In this document: in pieces, positions 37,074 to 49,141 of the stretch
Numbering within the stretch: the stretch's first letter is position 1
Layout: each line of letters begins with the position of its first letter
Assembly (NCBI RefSeq): GCF_008831285.2
Contig: NC_045143.1
Location: 4,969,503 to 5,033,502 of the forward strand
DNA from: Nymphaea colorata
Lineage: Eukaryota > Streptophyta > Magnoliopsida > Nymphaeales > Nymphaeaceae
Direction: 5' to 3'
Length of the DNA: 64,000 bases
Notes under the pieces: generated by a model
The model's database searches: none
Seen by the model: only the letters and a program-made list of their open reading frames with translations
What the model was told of the DNA's origin: nothing
Position numbers and translations under genes: made by a program

Positions 37074-37630
37074 ATTAAAAATTTTAAAAGTAACTAAGAA
37101 AAAGCTAAAGTCGGCCGTTTGCACGCTTGAATGGGCCACCCACCGGATCAAATGATAGCCCGATTCGGGCGGACAATGATTGCGACTCGTATCAAAGGGT
37201 GCGGGACCCACTCTCAAAGCAACGGCACCCTTTCCGCCCCGGTACTAGGGATTGCCGACTATTTGGACATTTTCTCACACCCAATCGGTCCTGTGGATCT
37301 GATTGGTTGAACTGGGGAAGAATATCCAGATCCAACCAATAGCCGATATTGAAATTGTGGGAGAAGATTTTCTTACGAAATCCGGCAAATAGCCGATTTT
37401 GGTGGTTGTGGAAATCCTTTTATCATATAAAATTATCAATATGGTTTTACATTTAATAGATTTGAATCCGAATCCAATTTCTAGTCCATTTAAGCATGTA
37501 GATGCACATAATAGCATTTGCGTGCACTCCCAACCTAATGCACTTTTAATTTGGGGTACATATCGGATACGTTTGATGACTGATTTTAAATTCAAAACTT
37601 AGCTAAAACCCATAATTTGTAGGACCCAAT

Positions 37631-37812
37631 CGGGGGTGGAGCTCGAGTTTTTTTCATGGAAGGGGCTGAATTAAAGTTTCTAAATTTTAATCAGAGCCGA
37701 AATATTAATTTTCAAAATTCTTAAGTGAAATTTTTTAAAATTTACATGTATTTTTTTTTTTTTTTTAAGATGAAGTCAAGGCCCATGCCGACCTCCCTCG
37801 ACTCTGTTCCTA
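37631..37812 (+). mobile_element. hAT-like MITE, family B, with perfect 8-bp target duplication
   Basis: GACCCAAT occurs immediately before (37623-37630) and immediately after (37813-37820) this 182-bp element, an exact 8-bp duplication. The left end CGGGGGTGGAGCTCGAG matches the family B terminus; the right end is more decayed, with differences that are mostly transitions. The interior contains the family's AATTTACATGTATT block and a poly-T tract. No coding capacity. Confidence 0.85.
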
Positions 37813-40033
37813 GACCCAATGAACATTAGGAGTATTTTATCTTACTGCCTTTGACTGACAGGCAAAGCCACCCCCTTCCCCGACCCTCAAACCTATAATT
37901 TGTAGGACCCACTCCCTATACAAAGTGTGGATTTTAAATCCACGCTGGATAGCAAAAAGTGTGGATTTCATGTCATCGTATTTGAGATCCTAGCTTTTGA
38001 TCTTATTGATCCAAACGCTGTCTTTGATATTAATACTAAACCTTTACTGACGTTTGGCAATAGCAATGAAGGTCAAGATTTACAGACACTTTTTTCCCTC
38101 ACTAAATAGCACTTGTCCTGTACTGACTTTATTATGAGACAATAATACTATGGAAACATTAGGATTGCCTTTTATAACAACCATAACCAAAGTTACGTAG
38201 GTATGGGTACAAGTTGGGGGTATGATAGAATACATATATGAATATCCATGTTATATATAATAATATGCAAAAAATCAAAATTAAAGAAAAATAGAAAGAC
38301 AATATAGAACCTAGGTAGATGAAAAATAAAAAGAAGGAAAAAATCAAAAGTAAAGAAAAATTAAGTTTAAAAATATATATTTTTAAGTTTTAAGCCGCAC
38401 CTGCATACCAACATGAATACTTGGGCAAATCACACGTACCCTTGTGAATTAAACCATAGCCAAAGGAATGCATTTGACAGTTGAAAAGAGCATATGTTCT
38501 GGGAAAAAATATAATTTAGAAGCTTAAATTCTTTTCTTTGCAATTAGGGCCAAAGAATTGAAATTTTCTCCAAATAAATGGAGAAAGTTAGGGAATCTCA
38601 AGGAACATAAAGCTGTTCCAATATATAAATCCAAAGTAGAAGCACGCTTAATGTTAGGTAAGCTTGTATTATACAAAATATACAACCAACTAAAAATTTG
38701 AATCTTTTACTAAAGTATGAGAATAAAGATCAATGGACTCACCTGGCTATCATAACCTGGCATTCTTTTCATATTTTTAACGGAATCTATTTGCCAACAT
38801 CAAATTTAAAAATTTCCAGTGCATTAAGAAACCGCCATTATTGATTAGTGATGTCAAAAGCAGACACTTAAAGTTCCAGATCTAAGCTCCAGGAATAAAG
38901 TTCACTTTCATTAAGATGGCATCCGATTGGAACAGATATAAAGTTACAGAAAGCCAGTTCGGAGACAAAAATTCTGGAGATACGTCGCTGTTTGAGAGAA
39001 AAGAAGACGGAATTTCTTATTCTAAACATCATCTCAAGTTTTGTCAATTGCTGCGGTTTAAGAAGCAAGATGACAATATTAAAAGAGGCTTACGGAAACG
39101 AAATTCTCGAAGCTTCACTTTCATGTTAATTATCTTCTCTTTCGTTTACTAGATTTCTTTTGAAAGTGGTTGGCGGAAATCTTTCAGAATCATCGTCATC
39201 CGTCTGTTTATCATTAGATTTTCTTTATGCTTTGGCGTTTTTTTTTATCAATGATTGCTTCAAGCATCAATGACGACTCATAAGTTGTCGTATCAATGGA
39301 ATATTTTTCTGAAACATCTCACTGATCTTTTTTGTCATATAAAATGTTGCGTCTCAGATGAGTCAAATCTCATTTACATGCTGTTAGGAATGAGGCATTG
39401 TCTCTCTTTCTCTCACTCGCGACACCAAGAAAAGAAAAAGGAAGAAGACACAAGGTTTTGTACCTGGTTTGAAAACAAAATTCTTCTACGTTCATGGCCG
39501 CACGCGTCCTTTCACTATCTTGGAAAGGTCAAGAATACAGAAAATAAGCTGGAAAAAGTACATAGATGCTCTTACAAAATTTTCACCTTTGGGGCTTCTA
39601 TCATCGAACCCCCAGCCTTATGGATGAAGCAGCAGCTACCACAGAGTTAGATCTGCGGGAATTAAGGAAGCCTATTAAGTATAGATCAGACTCCATACTT
39701 CAACGCATGCTTCTTATTCTTCTAAAAAATATAGATTTATTCTGCAATTGTAAGAAAACAGCAAATTGCCCCCCATTGGAATTGTGCATGTATGCTTGGC
39801 AATTTGCTGTTTGTTTATGTACATAAAAATAGATCATCTAAGTAGGTTGTTCTGAGTTTGGGTCATTCTCAAGCAAGCTTCATTCTATTGAAAAGTTGTC
39901 TTGTATTTCAAATTGTAAGGAATTTTGAAGGGCTTATAAAAGAGATTGTTAAAAGTGATTGTTAAGTGATTGGTTGTTCTAATTTTCAACTTTTTTGGGG
40001 CTCGAACCGAAGTTAGTGTGCATTGAGGTCCAC

Positions 40034-40142
40034 CAACATCCCACTCAAAAGTTTAGTCCTTCATCTAAAATTGTGAGGAATCTGATGGACTGCAACATCC
40101 CATTAAAAAGTTTAGTTCTTCATCTAAAATTGTTAGGAATCT
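40034..40142. repeat. Two-copy direct repeat, about 59-bp period
   Basis: CAACATCCCA(C/T)T followed by AAAAGTTTAGT and CTTCATCTAAAATTGT and AGGAATCT occurs from 40034 and again from 40093. Function unknown. Confidence 0.85.
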
Positions 40143-41610
40143 TGAAAACTTATAAAGATGGTTGTTCCTTGTCTTTTTTGGGGTTAAAACTAAAGCTGTT
40201 AGCAAAAGAATTGGGATCCATTGGAGTCATGTCAAAGTCAAGCTTAAGCTTGAAACAATTTGCATGTAATTAGGGAAAAACTTTTTGGGTTGCAAAGAAG
40301 ATCCAGATCAAGACACAGTAAACATATATTTTAAAGGGAAACCAAGTCCTGCACATCCAAGAACCCTAGCCAGTCAATATGCAGAATCAATGTGAACTCA
40401 AACCAAGATCTAACTGGTCGAACTAAAGTCTAACACCCCCTTCTCGGTGCTACCACCTCACGCATGAAATTAAACAAATCATGGTATATAATAATATGTT
40501 TGCTATAGGAGGTGCAAACAACAGCATCAAACAAGAATTATAGCTTCACTGGTTTCATAGATTTTCCATAATTGTTTGCGCTAACCACTAGTGATCAAAA
40601 CAAAGTGTGCCGACATCGAGGGCGCATCATCGAGAGCATCCATTATTTCTATACAAATCCAAGATAGTGTGAGGCCGGCATCAATGATTGAGTCAAAATT
40701 GGGCGGTTGGAAACCGAGCTGTCGTATATCCCAATGTTTCTTGCTGCTGCCATTAATCATCAGCTCGTGTTCAAACCTTCTGGGCCAAAACTCCGGTAAA
40801 ATGAATGCAGTAAATGCAGCAGAATGGATGTAATGCAATCACCAGCAGACGATCCAATCAGAATCCCGCTGGGATGATCGAGCTACCAACCTACGTAGAT
40901 TCACTTAAAAGAAAAAGTAGCTACCAATATGCATCGATTAACTTAAAGAAAAAATTAGTGCTTAGGTGAGAATTCATAAATCATAGTGTTGCATCCCCTT
41001 TATCCCGAGAGGAGTAGCAAAGCTGATCGGTCTGAGTGTCATGTTGACAAGGTATCCTCAGTTCAATTTCATAAGTGTTACTCCTTTAAACTGCAAACGG
41101 TAGTATGCATGTGACTCGAGTTGAAAGGTGTACCATATGACTACCCAAATCTCAAAGCAACCTTGAACTCCGGAGATGTAGAGACGAAGAGTGGCTTCAT
41201 TTCTTGTGAATCACTTGCTAATTTTTCTCTCTCTTTTCTTTTTCTAGATATGTACTTTTTCTTAAGGTGGGGGGTTTCTCTTCTCAAATTTGAAAAACTA
41301 AAAGCAAGAATGTAGATATGCTTTACATGATTGACTTCATAGAAATTAAATGTTTGGGGTCGTGTTATCCTTGCACAGATAGATTTTATGAGGCTGGGAA
41401 AATCCACGGGCCCATCTTTTTTTGTAAATATTCAAGCTTCAAACTGATCCAGACTTCTCATAAGAAAGAGGAAAACATGGTTTAGATGCTGCCTTTTGGT
41501 CAATAGGCAACGTGGAATTCATCTATAGGTCAGGCTTACCAAGGACGAGAATTCCTAAACGACGTGATTTGCCTGTTCTTCTTTCCGTCTCTCTCACACA
41601 CGCTAAGTGA

Positions 41611-41700
41611 TGAGTAGCGCAACCGGTTGGCTTGGGTGGCGTGTTGTAAACGTCTTCAACTGAAAGGTGTTATCCTGATGACATTGAAAAGTAATGTTGT
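41611..41700 (+). mobile_element. tRNA-type SINE head (candidate)
   Basis: TAGCGCAACCGG (41615-41626) fits the pol III A-box consensus TRGYNNARNNGG at every fixed position. A weaker B-box-like TCTTCAACTG (41653-41662) follows at tRNA-like spacing. Similar sequence around the B box recurs near 41110-41150 and 56520-56560, which suggests a dispersed family. The 3' end was not resolved. Confidence 0.45.
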
Positions 41701-42839
41701 TCTTGGGATTATGGGTGCAAGTGGAGTAGTTTTTGTCTCATTTTTCTCTCCCAATCTCCTCTCTCTCTCTCTCCCTCTCAAATTAAATACAATATTATAC
41801 ATAGAAAAATGACTACTCATTTCACTTCTTTTCAAATATTAAATCATATTTTATAAGCTGGAAAAGGATGGTTCAATATTTTTTTGTAATTTCTTGAAGT
41901 GTTTGAATTTTGGTAACTTTTAAAGTGATTGCTTTAGGACAATTGAAATCAGCTGACTGCCTAATGCTGTCATATTGCTAAATATCAAATCTCATTGTAA
42001 AAAACGTAATAAATTACTATTGTTAAAAACACCATAAATCATAGTTACACTATATATCGTTGCTAAATGCTCACGAGAGAGAGAGAGAGAGAGAGAACTG
42101 TGCATCTCTTTAGGAAAAAATAGAAAAAATGAAAGTAAAAGTTTACAAATTGTGATGCCAAAGTAAGTATATATTTTTCAAAATGCTAAAAATGATAGCA
42201 TGGATCATTATCAGCCACTGGATAAAATTGTATATAAAACTGTTTTGGAATTTGACTCAGCCAGTGGATAAAATAGAGGCGTGTCAATTGCTGGTTGAAT
42301 TTCATTGCCTATCACATCCTTTCCTTACATAAAGTCACTAGATCTCAACAACTTTAATAAAAACAATTAAGACATTCCCCTAATGTTTTCCACATTCGGT
42401 ACTAAACAATGAATGGGATAGAGTTGAGAGGTGGCAGTAACTAGTGGGTTGCCTGTGTCAAACGACTCTTAACCATTAAATGAAAGCCACATGTAGATGT
42501 TTTGAACAAAAAAGAAAAAAGTATTTTCGTTCTTTCCAAAAAGTAATTAACTTGTTGACTGGTTTCAGTAATAGGTTCTATATAGCTGGTTAGGCCAACA
42601 GCTGGTAGAAGACCAACTGCAGCTTTGATCTCATGGGTTTCAAAGAGCATGGCTTGGAATTTTACCTCACGTGACAAAGTCTCTCGGCCCAAGTGCAGTT
42701 TCTTCTAGATCCAATGAAGAAAAAAACTAACTAATTGAGCCTTTTCTTGTTAATTACACTTTTCTAGATATCTTTAAACAGTTAACACAACTGGGCATCT
42801 TATATATATTATATATAGTGTGTGTCTGTTAGTCCCCTA

Positions 42840-43063
42840 TCTCAAATTTGAGGTGATAATTCGAGATCCTGCATGTTTGAAAGCTTAACTGTTATGGTAA
42901 GTTTTTACTGCTATGTGAAAGAGAAGACTTGAGATCCTCAAGTTTATAACCAAAATCACAGATTGGATGTCAGATGAGAGGAAGTCTGACCTTTAAGTCT
43001 GCGGATACAAGATTCCCAATGATCTAGGATTTCATATCTGATGCCATCAAATGCCCCCTGAAT
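42840..43063 (-). mobile_element. Dispersed non-autonomous element, GGGGGCGTTTGAT family
   Basis: On the minus strand it starts CAGGGGGCATTTGATGGC and continues with GATCATTGGGAATCT and ATCCGCAGACTTAAAG, the same order as at 10096-10250. The far end is not defined. Confidence 0.5.
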
Positions 43064-43419
43064 GTAAGATCATCGGATTTTTCCTTGTCTGTTGGCATGA
43101 AAATTACATCTTACTGTATTCGATCCACAGTTTGAGTTAGGATCTTACTCCATCATTTGAACATCAAACACAAGTGGGCATTGAATATATATATCACATT
43201 TAGTGCAGAGGGAGATACGAAAGAGAGAAATTAGGAAGCGATGATTGTTGTAAGAATTTGGTGTCCTGTGAAAAGAAGGAAAGTGCATCTCTGCCAACCG
43301 ATGGCGATGTGCATTGATTAAGGATATATTATTAGAGAACAATATATTGAATAACTTGTCCCTTGTACGTTTATGTACGTACCATGTGGGCTCTTTCTCT
43401 CTCTAAAGAGGAAGGTGGT

Positions 43420-43700
43420 AAGGGCCACGGCCTCGCTCCTCTGGAAATGGCGTGAAGATCTAGGGGATCGAAGGGAGGGGCCCTCCCTACTTGGTCGCTA
43501 GCTCCTCCCTCCACAATCAACTCAGAGAGCGACTACACACGTGTGCTGGCTCAACACCTTCCATTACATCCACTGCTGCCATGGCCGTCAGCTGCCTTTG
43601 TTTGCATTCACCGCTGCTGCCCATGGCCATGGCCGTCCCCTCCATCTCCAAAACTCAAGCTGAGGAGGGCAAAAGCTTTTTTGGCCTTCTCACCTGATGG
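43420..43700 (+). other. GC-richer patch with short open frames, unassigned
   Basis: This patch is clearly less AT-rich than its surroundings and is rich in CCATGG and GCCATGGCC-like repeats. Two overlapping plus-strand frames run through it (43491-43697 and 43543-43818). Neither has a recognisable domain. It could be a small gene, an exon of a degraded gene or chance. Confidence 0.2.
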
Positions 43701-44182
43701 CAACCCATCGGCCTATGGCCTGTCCACATCTCCCCCATTTAAATTTTCCAAGTCCGTGCAGTGCATGGGCATTTTCGTCATTTCACAAACTTTTATTTTA
43801 TGCCCACCTCATGAATGACGAAATGATTACCTTGCCTTCAGGCATGATAGTACCAGAAGAAAGAAAGAAAGAAAAAAAAAAATCACCAGTTACAGGGACC
43901 TTGGCAAGTTAAGAGTAGTCAACAGATGTATTAGCTCAGCAAAAGATTAATGTTTAATGCTTTCAGTTTTGTAAAGGAAATAAGAGAAGCCTTCGAAAAG
44001 CTACCTTGTCAAAAATAAGAACCTTGGTTGCTCAAAGTTTGTAAGTTTGATTAGACTATCAGTTTAATGAGGGTGCATGCTTTACAGACAGAATCTTCTT
44101 CCAAACTCCTTTTCTCTCATCATGCGAGCCCCCATGAAAGTCGCACCGTCCCTCATCTCTTAATCCCACTCTTAATGTGTTC

Positions 44183-44189
<7 letters not shown>

Positions 44190-44225
<36 letters not shown>
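44190..44225. repeat. (CT)n microsatellite
   Basis: About eighteen CT dinucleotides in intergenic DNA. Confidence 0.95.
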
Positions 44226-44230
<5 letters not shown>

Positions 44231-47200
44231 TTGTAGCTTTCCATAGGTCATGTTTTATTATAACAAGTATTGCACATGCATGCTTAATAATCTTGTCTGG
44301 CTTCTAGTTCACATTCAAGCCATTTCATGTTCGTGTGCACTTTTACTTATTACGCTTTACACTTATCTATTTCATCAATTGATTTAAAAACATATCCCGC
44401 TTCCCACTTCAGAGTTTTCTAATATCAGTTGTTCCATTATTGTACCCATTTCGTATCCTGAAAACTATGATCATGGCTGTGCAATATTTAAGTTTCTACT
44501 TACCAATCAGTATCGGGAAAAGAAGCTACTGTCGTATATCGATTTTTGTGAACAAAGTCACAGTAGGTACACCAAGACTGTAGTTGTACTCATCTCCAAT
44601 GTTCTGTATATTTGTGATCTGCATGGTTCCTAAAGCACACAGTCGGTTTAAAGATCACCAGAAGTTTGATGTGCATGGTTGCGGCTTATGATACAAGGCA
44701 GAACTCAGTTCCCTGCATGCAAAAATAGTTTTCATAGATTTAATGGCAAAATAACTAGTTGGTATGGTACAGTCGACGGTATAAAGTGACTGAATTGATA
44801 GGTATACCGTGGAGAAAACAAACAAGGATCTCACATGCTTGTCAAGGAATGGAGGTCCCATCTCTCTTATCCGTTTCTCTCTGATAGATGAACAGTGTTT
44901 CTCTGAAGGATCCTCAAAAGCAACATCATTCTAGATATGAGCAGTGCCAACTGGCTTTGAGATCGACAGTAATGTCGATCCATACTTCTTCCTTCTAGAC
45001 GCTAAGAATGTATAGCAGGTCGATCCATCAGCAAACCAGACCAAGACATGAACCGGACCCTGTCCCGATATCATGACGCAGGGACATGGCTCAATTAGTG
45101 ACTCCAGTAGACTCACTGGTTAGATTAGGCTGATGCCATAATCCAATTTGCATGTGGAAAACCTGTTCCTGGTTCTAAAATCAATATCCACCTTAATATC
45201 CAACTCATTTCATATGTTTATGTGGCAGGAAGGATCTTAGAATATACCCACATGAATTGGGTCACAGTGATTCATTGAATACTGTTTGTCCACGTACCAA
45301 ATTGCATCCAAACTACCAAAGTGGCTTACTTCAGTTGATCTGAATGCACCACCTGAGTTACAGTCTAACTTGTCATGATAAAAGCTTGATGGTACCTTTC
45401 ATTCATATTATTTCTGGCTTCTGAAAGTTTTCATGTAGGGACCCCCTTGACCTGATCCACAGTTTTCTTTCGTTCCTTTCTCTTTAACTCTATGAGATGT
45501 GGCTTCTGTAATGCCAAATCAAGTGCAGATACCAACTACTTGAGTGAAGATGTAGAGTGCTGAATCTAGACACAAAGAGAGGCTTTATGAAATAGACAAG
45601 TGAACTACCTGCACGTGAACCAAGAGGCTCGGCTACGGAACCCGAAACTGGCCTCGAAACCCCATACGATGTCTAATCATGCATCAAAGCCCATCAAAGT
45701 ATCTTTCCAGTCATGTCCATTTACAGTCTCAGTTGTGGAGAATCACCTTGCAGATCATGTCAACTTGTGTCCAATCAACCCCTAGCATTTTAACCATGAA
45801 AAAGTTTTTCAGCTCTGTACCACCAATGGTGAAAGGGAGAGACTCATCTTTAATTGTACAATTCCGAAACAGTAAAGCGAACATGTCGGGCTCAAGGACC
45901 AACTTCATGGCTCCTTGATGCATGCCCCCACCTGTACAGTCAAAGGGACAGAGTGAGTTCCAGTCTCTCGTGTAACTTTTAGTTCTTGGGAATGGCAAAC
46001 GACTGTCCTTATGAATGGCTGGTGCTTCCCCATTCATTGAAGAAACCAGCAGGTCACCAACTCAGTACTGTCAAAAGGGGTTGTGGACACGGAGGAATCA
46101 CAACTTGCAGAAACTTGAGAGTCCATTGTCTCAGTTTTTGGCCTAAAGTCCCAAAATGAAACTCACTGAAACTTGGCTTGCAGTGAAAGAAGATAGACTT
46201 CATTTGGCTTGCCATGCATGAACTCTAAAACCTGTTAAAGTGCTGCTTCAGAGTTCAGACTAACTGATCACATGCAGGAGTAGCCATTGATACCTTTGCT
46301 AAGCTCTTGCAGCCAGGTATAAGGATGGGACCGTAGATAGTTTTTGACTCATGATTTTGTTCTTGCTGGAACAGTTGCGGGTCAATACACTCAATACATA
46401 GCTATCATGCATTCAAACAGAAAGAGAGAAGACCAATAGAAAAATAAAAGTAAAGGAAAGCAATCTCAACTCCATTGTTAGATAGTTTTCTTAGATTATC
46501 TTCCACATTTTGTACATTTTTAAGTACATTGGGAGGCGTGGCCGGCTTGCAGACCTCATAGATAACAAGTTGGAAAAGAAAATAACAAAAGGCCAAGTCT
46601 ACTGTATTGAATGAAGCTAGACTCAATCATCTCCGTAGGCCATACTGTCCTACTACTGCCCTCCTTCAAAAAATCATGGTTGCAGGCTGTGTTCCAGTTC
46701 AACCCAAATGGATCTGGACAGCCTGTTCAGTCAAGATCGACATTAAATCGTTTCAATTTATGATGTGTGACCACAAGTGGAGATTATGGGGCAAGAGGGG
46801 AACTGCACAGCGTGTTAAGGTGAAGGCCCTTGATCAAATCTAAATCCTGTCACTCAAGGCCATAAGTTTTCCCATGGTACTGCCCTAGTGACTCGTAGTG
46901 GTCCGTGTCTTCATGCAAAGAAGGGACACATGGAACACATTGCTTTGTTCATGAAGGAAGTCTTTTTATGTGTCCATGCGTTCTAACGGTCATCGTGGAA
47001 CGGAACACCCTGTTCTGCAACTGTTGTTCTGTTCCTACCCACCAAACGGCCTCATGAGTAAAAGTGGCATTAGGTGGCCTGATTCTCGGAAAATTTTAAA
47101 TATAAAGTATACCAAAAAAGAGTTGTGATTTAAGTATCCTTCTTATGAAATCAACTGTGCTTGCTCAATCTTTCATACTCTACTCTAATTGAAATAATAT

Positions 47201-48726
47201 GCAACTGCAAGTTCCCAAAAGAGGGTATAGCGGTAGGTCTGGTGATGGGGACACCTATGAGGAACTAAAGTTGATGGACCTCCCAGTGGGGCATCTTTAA
47301 GATGCTTGTAGTTGCAATAATAAGAACTCTCAATTTTATATAGAAGTTTTCTTCTTTGTTACAATGGTCCGTTGTTTGGTGAATTCCAACTTGATCCTCT
47401 GTTTATAAGATCTTACACTCCCTTTTTACTTTACTGTGGTAAATACATTCTTCAGATATTCCAACAATGAAAAGGGGTTTGACAGTAACTGTTCGATTTT
47501 TAACAAAAGACAGCATCGTACTCTTGTTTTAAGGCTATTTTACATGTAAAAGGAAAGGGTAGATTTGTTTTTGAAGAATTACTGTAAAAGCTACATGTCA
47601 GTTGAACAAAGTTTTTTCCTTTTTGTATTTGAGCCATTGAATTGCCAATCCCCATCTTACAGCCCTGGAAAAATACACCCCAATCCTTTAACTAACAGTT
47701 CCAACTCGTTTCCTGAGGATGGAAGGAACCCAAATGGGATGAATTTGCCTTAAAATTCACACATCCGTGATGGTTTGCCGACAGCAGTTAGGTAGAGATG
47801 GGTTCTCGAATTGCTCACTAATGGAAGACGAATTTGAGAAAATCCAAAACAGAGAAATAGAGAGAGTATTATCTTGTAGTTAACTAAGGTAAGCTAGTTA
47901 ACATATAGTTTAATCCCCAACTTAAGTTAACAAAGCTGATTACAGATGGATCGAAGAATTGGTGTAAACTTATGTCTCAGAGGGTGAGGAGGAGTTTAGA
48001 AACAGAAAAGGCAAAGGGAGATTTAAACAAAATTTGCCTAAAAGGAAAATACTCTAATGAAAGAACTCTTTATGGTGCACCATCTGCAACACGCCGGGAA
48101 TGCCCTAGATGAAAAAAATCATCATGCATGAGAGAGAGAGAGAGAGAGATTCTGGTCAAGTTGTCAAACGTGTAAAGCCAGCAGCCCTCTGACTAGTTCT
48201 TTATTAAAACAGCCAACATATCCAGCACAAGGCTCAAGGAATTAAGAAGCAGGAAGTTGTGTGACCTTTTTCTTGCAAAACCAGATGCGCACACGCATAA
48301 GTTGCAGAGGAGCACACAACCAGGGGTAGGCCCTGACCTTATCTGCTACTGCTAAGGCACAAACCCTTTTATATCCATAGGTCAGTCCCTGCATCTGTAG
48401 GGTCATTGACCTCTAATCAAAACTTTAGTCAATTTGGTGTTCTGTTTTCAATTCAATTGCTATTCCCGATACTTCGATTGACCATGTTGGCACCTGAATA
48501 ACCATCTCCTGTGGAAAAAACCATCAGTTTTCTTGTGAAAGTGCACCTTGTCATGGTCGAATGTGGTCACCTTTGGAACCTTTAGAAATCACTACTATAT
48601 ATGCACACGGCAACTAAAAAGAATGTCCTCAGCCATAATAGCGGTCCACTCATCTTATTAAAATTAGGTTCAGCATGGTTAAAGGCAACTTAAAGTAAAG
48701 TCCCATTGTAGTTTACTTGCAGTGGT

Positions 48727-48770
48727 AGTATATATATATATCTATATATATATCTATAAGAGAGAGAGGA
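48727..48770. repeat. (TA)n/(GA)n compound microsatellite upstream of the P450 gene
   Basis: TATA runs interrupted by single C bases, followed by AGAGAG, lie about 220-260 bp upstream of the P450 TATA box. Confidence 0.9.
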
Positions 48771-48988
48771 TGTGGAACGGGGTTGGACTTATTGAATGGA
48801 CTTCACATGTGTGCACGAGGGGGCAGTTGCACTGGACCCAAAAGACCGTGGCACGAGACAATCATGGGCGTGGGGACGGATTGAGACTCATAAAAAGTCT
48901 GTACTTGCCACACTCATGTCATTTTTTTCCCCTCATCTGCTCACCCATCGTGTGTCTTCTACTTCACCTCCTCCTCCTTCTTCTCCCC

Positions 48989-48996
48989 TATATAAA
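48989..48996 (+). promoter_or_regulatory. TATA box of the CYP90D-type gene
   Basis: TATATAAA preceded by a C-rich stretch lies 146 bases upstream of the ATG at 49142. Sequence and distance fit a plant core promoter with a leader of roughly 110-120 bases. Confidence 0.7.
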
Positions 48997-49141
48997 GAGC
49001 TGCCAATGGAGCAGAGGCTCCCACAGCTGCTTCTTGAGATTCAATCTTCCTTGTAACACACCGTCAACCATCATCAATCCTTGCCTACAGTGCTCAGGGG
49101 CGGAGAGAAGGAAGGGGCTGTTGAGTAGTCTGGCAGAGGAG

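Larger units (their letters stand above)
33808..48720. other. 15-kb intergenic region, mostly repeats, no gene supported
   Basis: From the CGLD27 promoter to the P450 promoter I see no gene with recognisable domains. The region contains a pair of inverted TIR elements (35963-36972), a family B hAT-like MITE (37631-37812), local direct repeats, a SINE-like head near 41611, a member of the GGGGGCGTTTGAT group near 42840-43063, and CT/GA microsatellites. A GC-richer patch at 43420-43700 carries short open frames of unknown value. Confidence 0.6.

Noticed and set aside
45729-46037. 102-codon minus-strand open frame
   Set aside because: I considered it as a gene fragment, but no domain or motif could be recognised and there are no convincing flanking exons.
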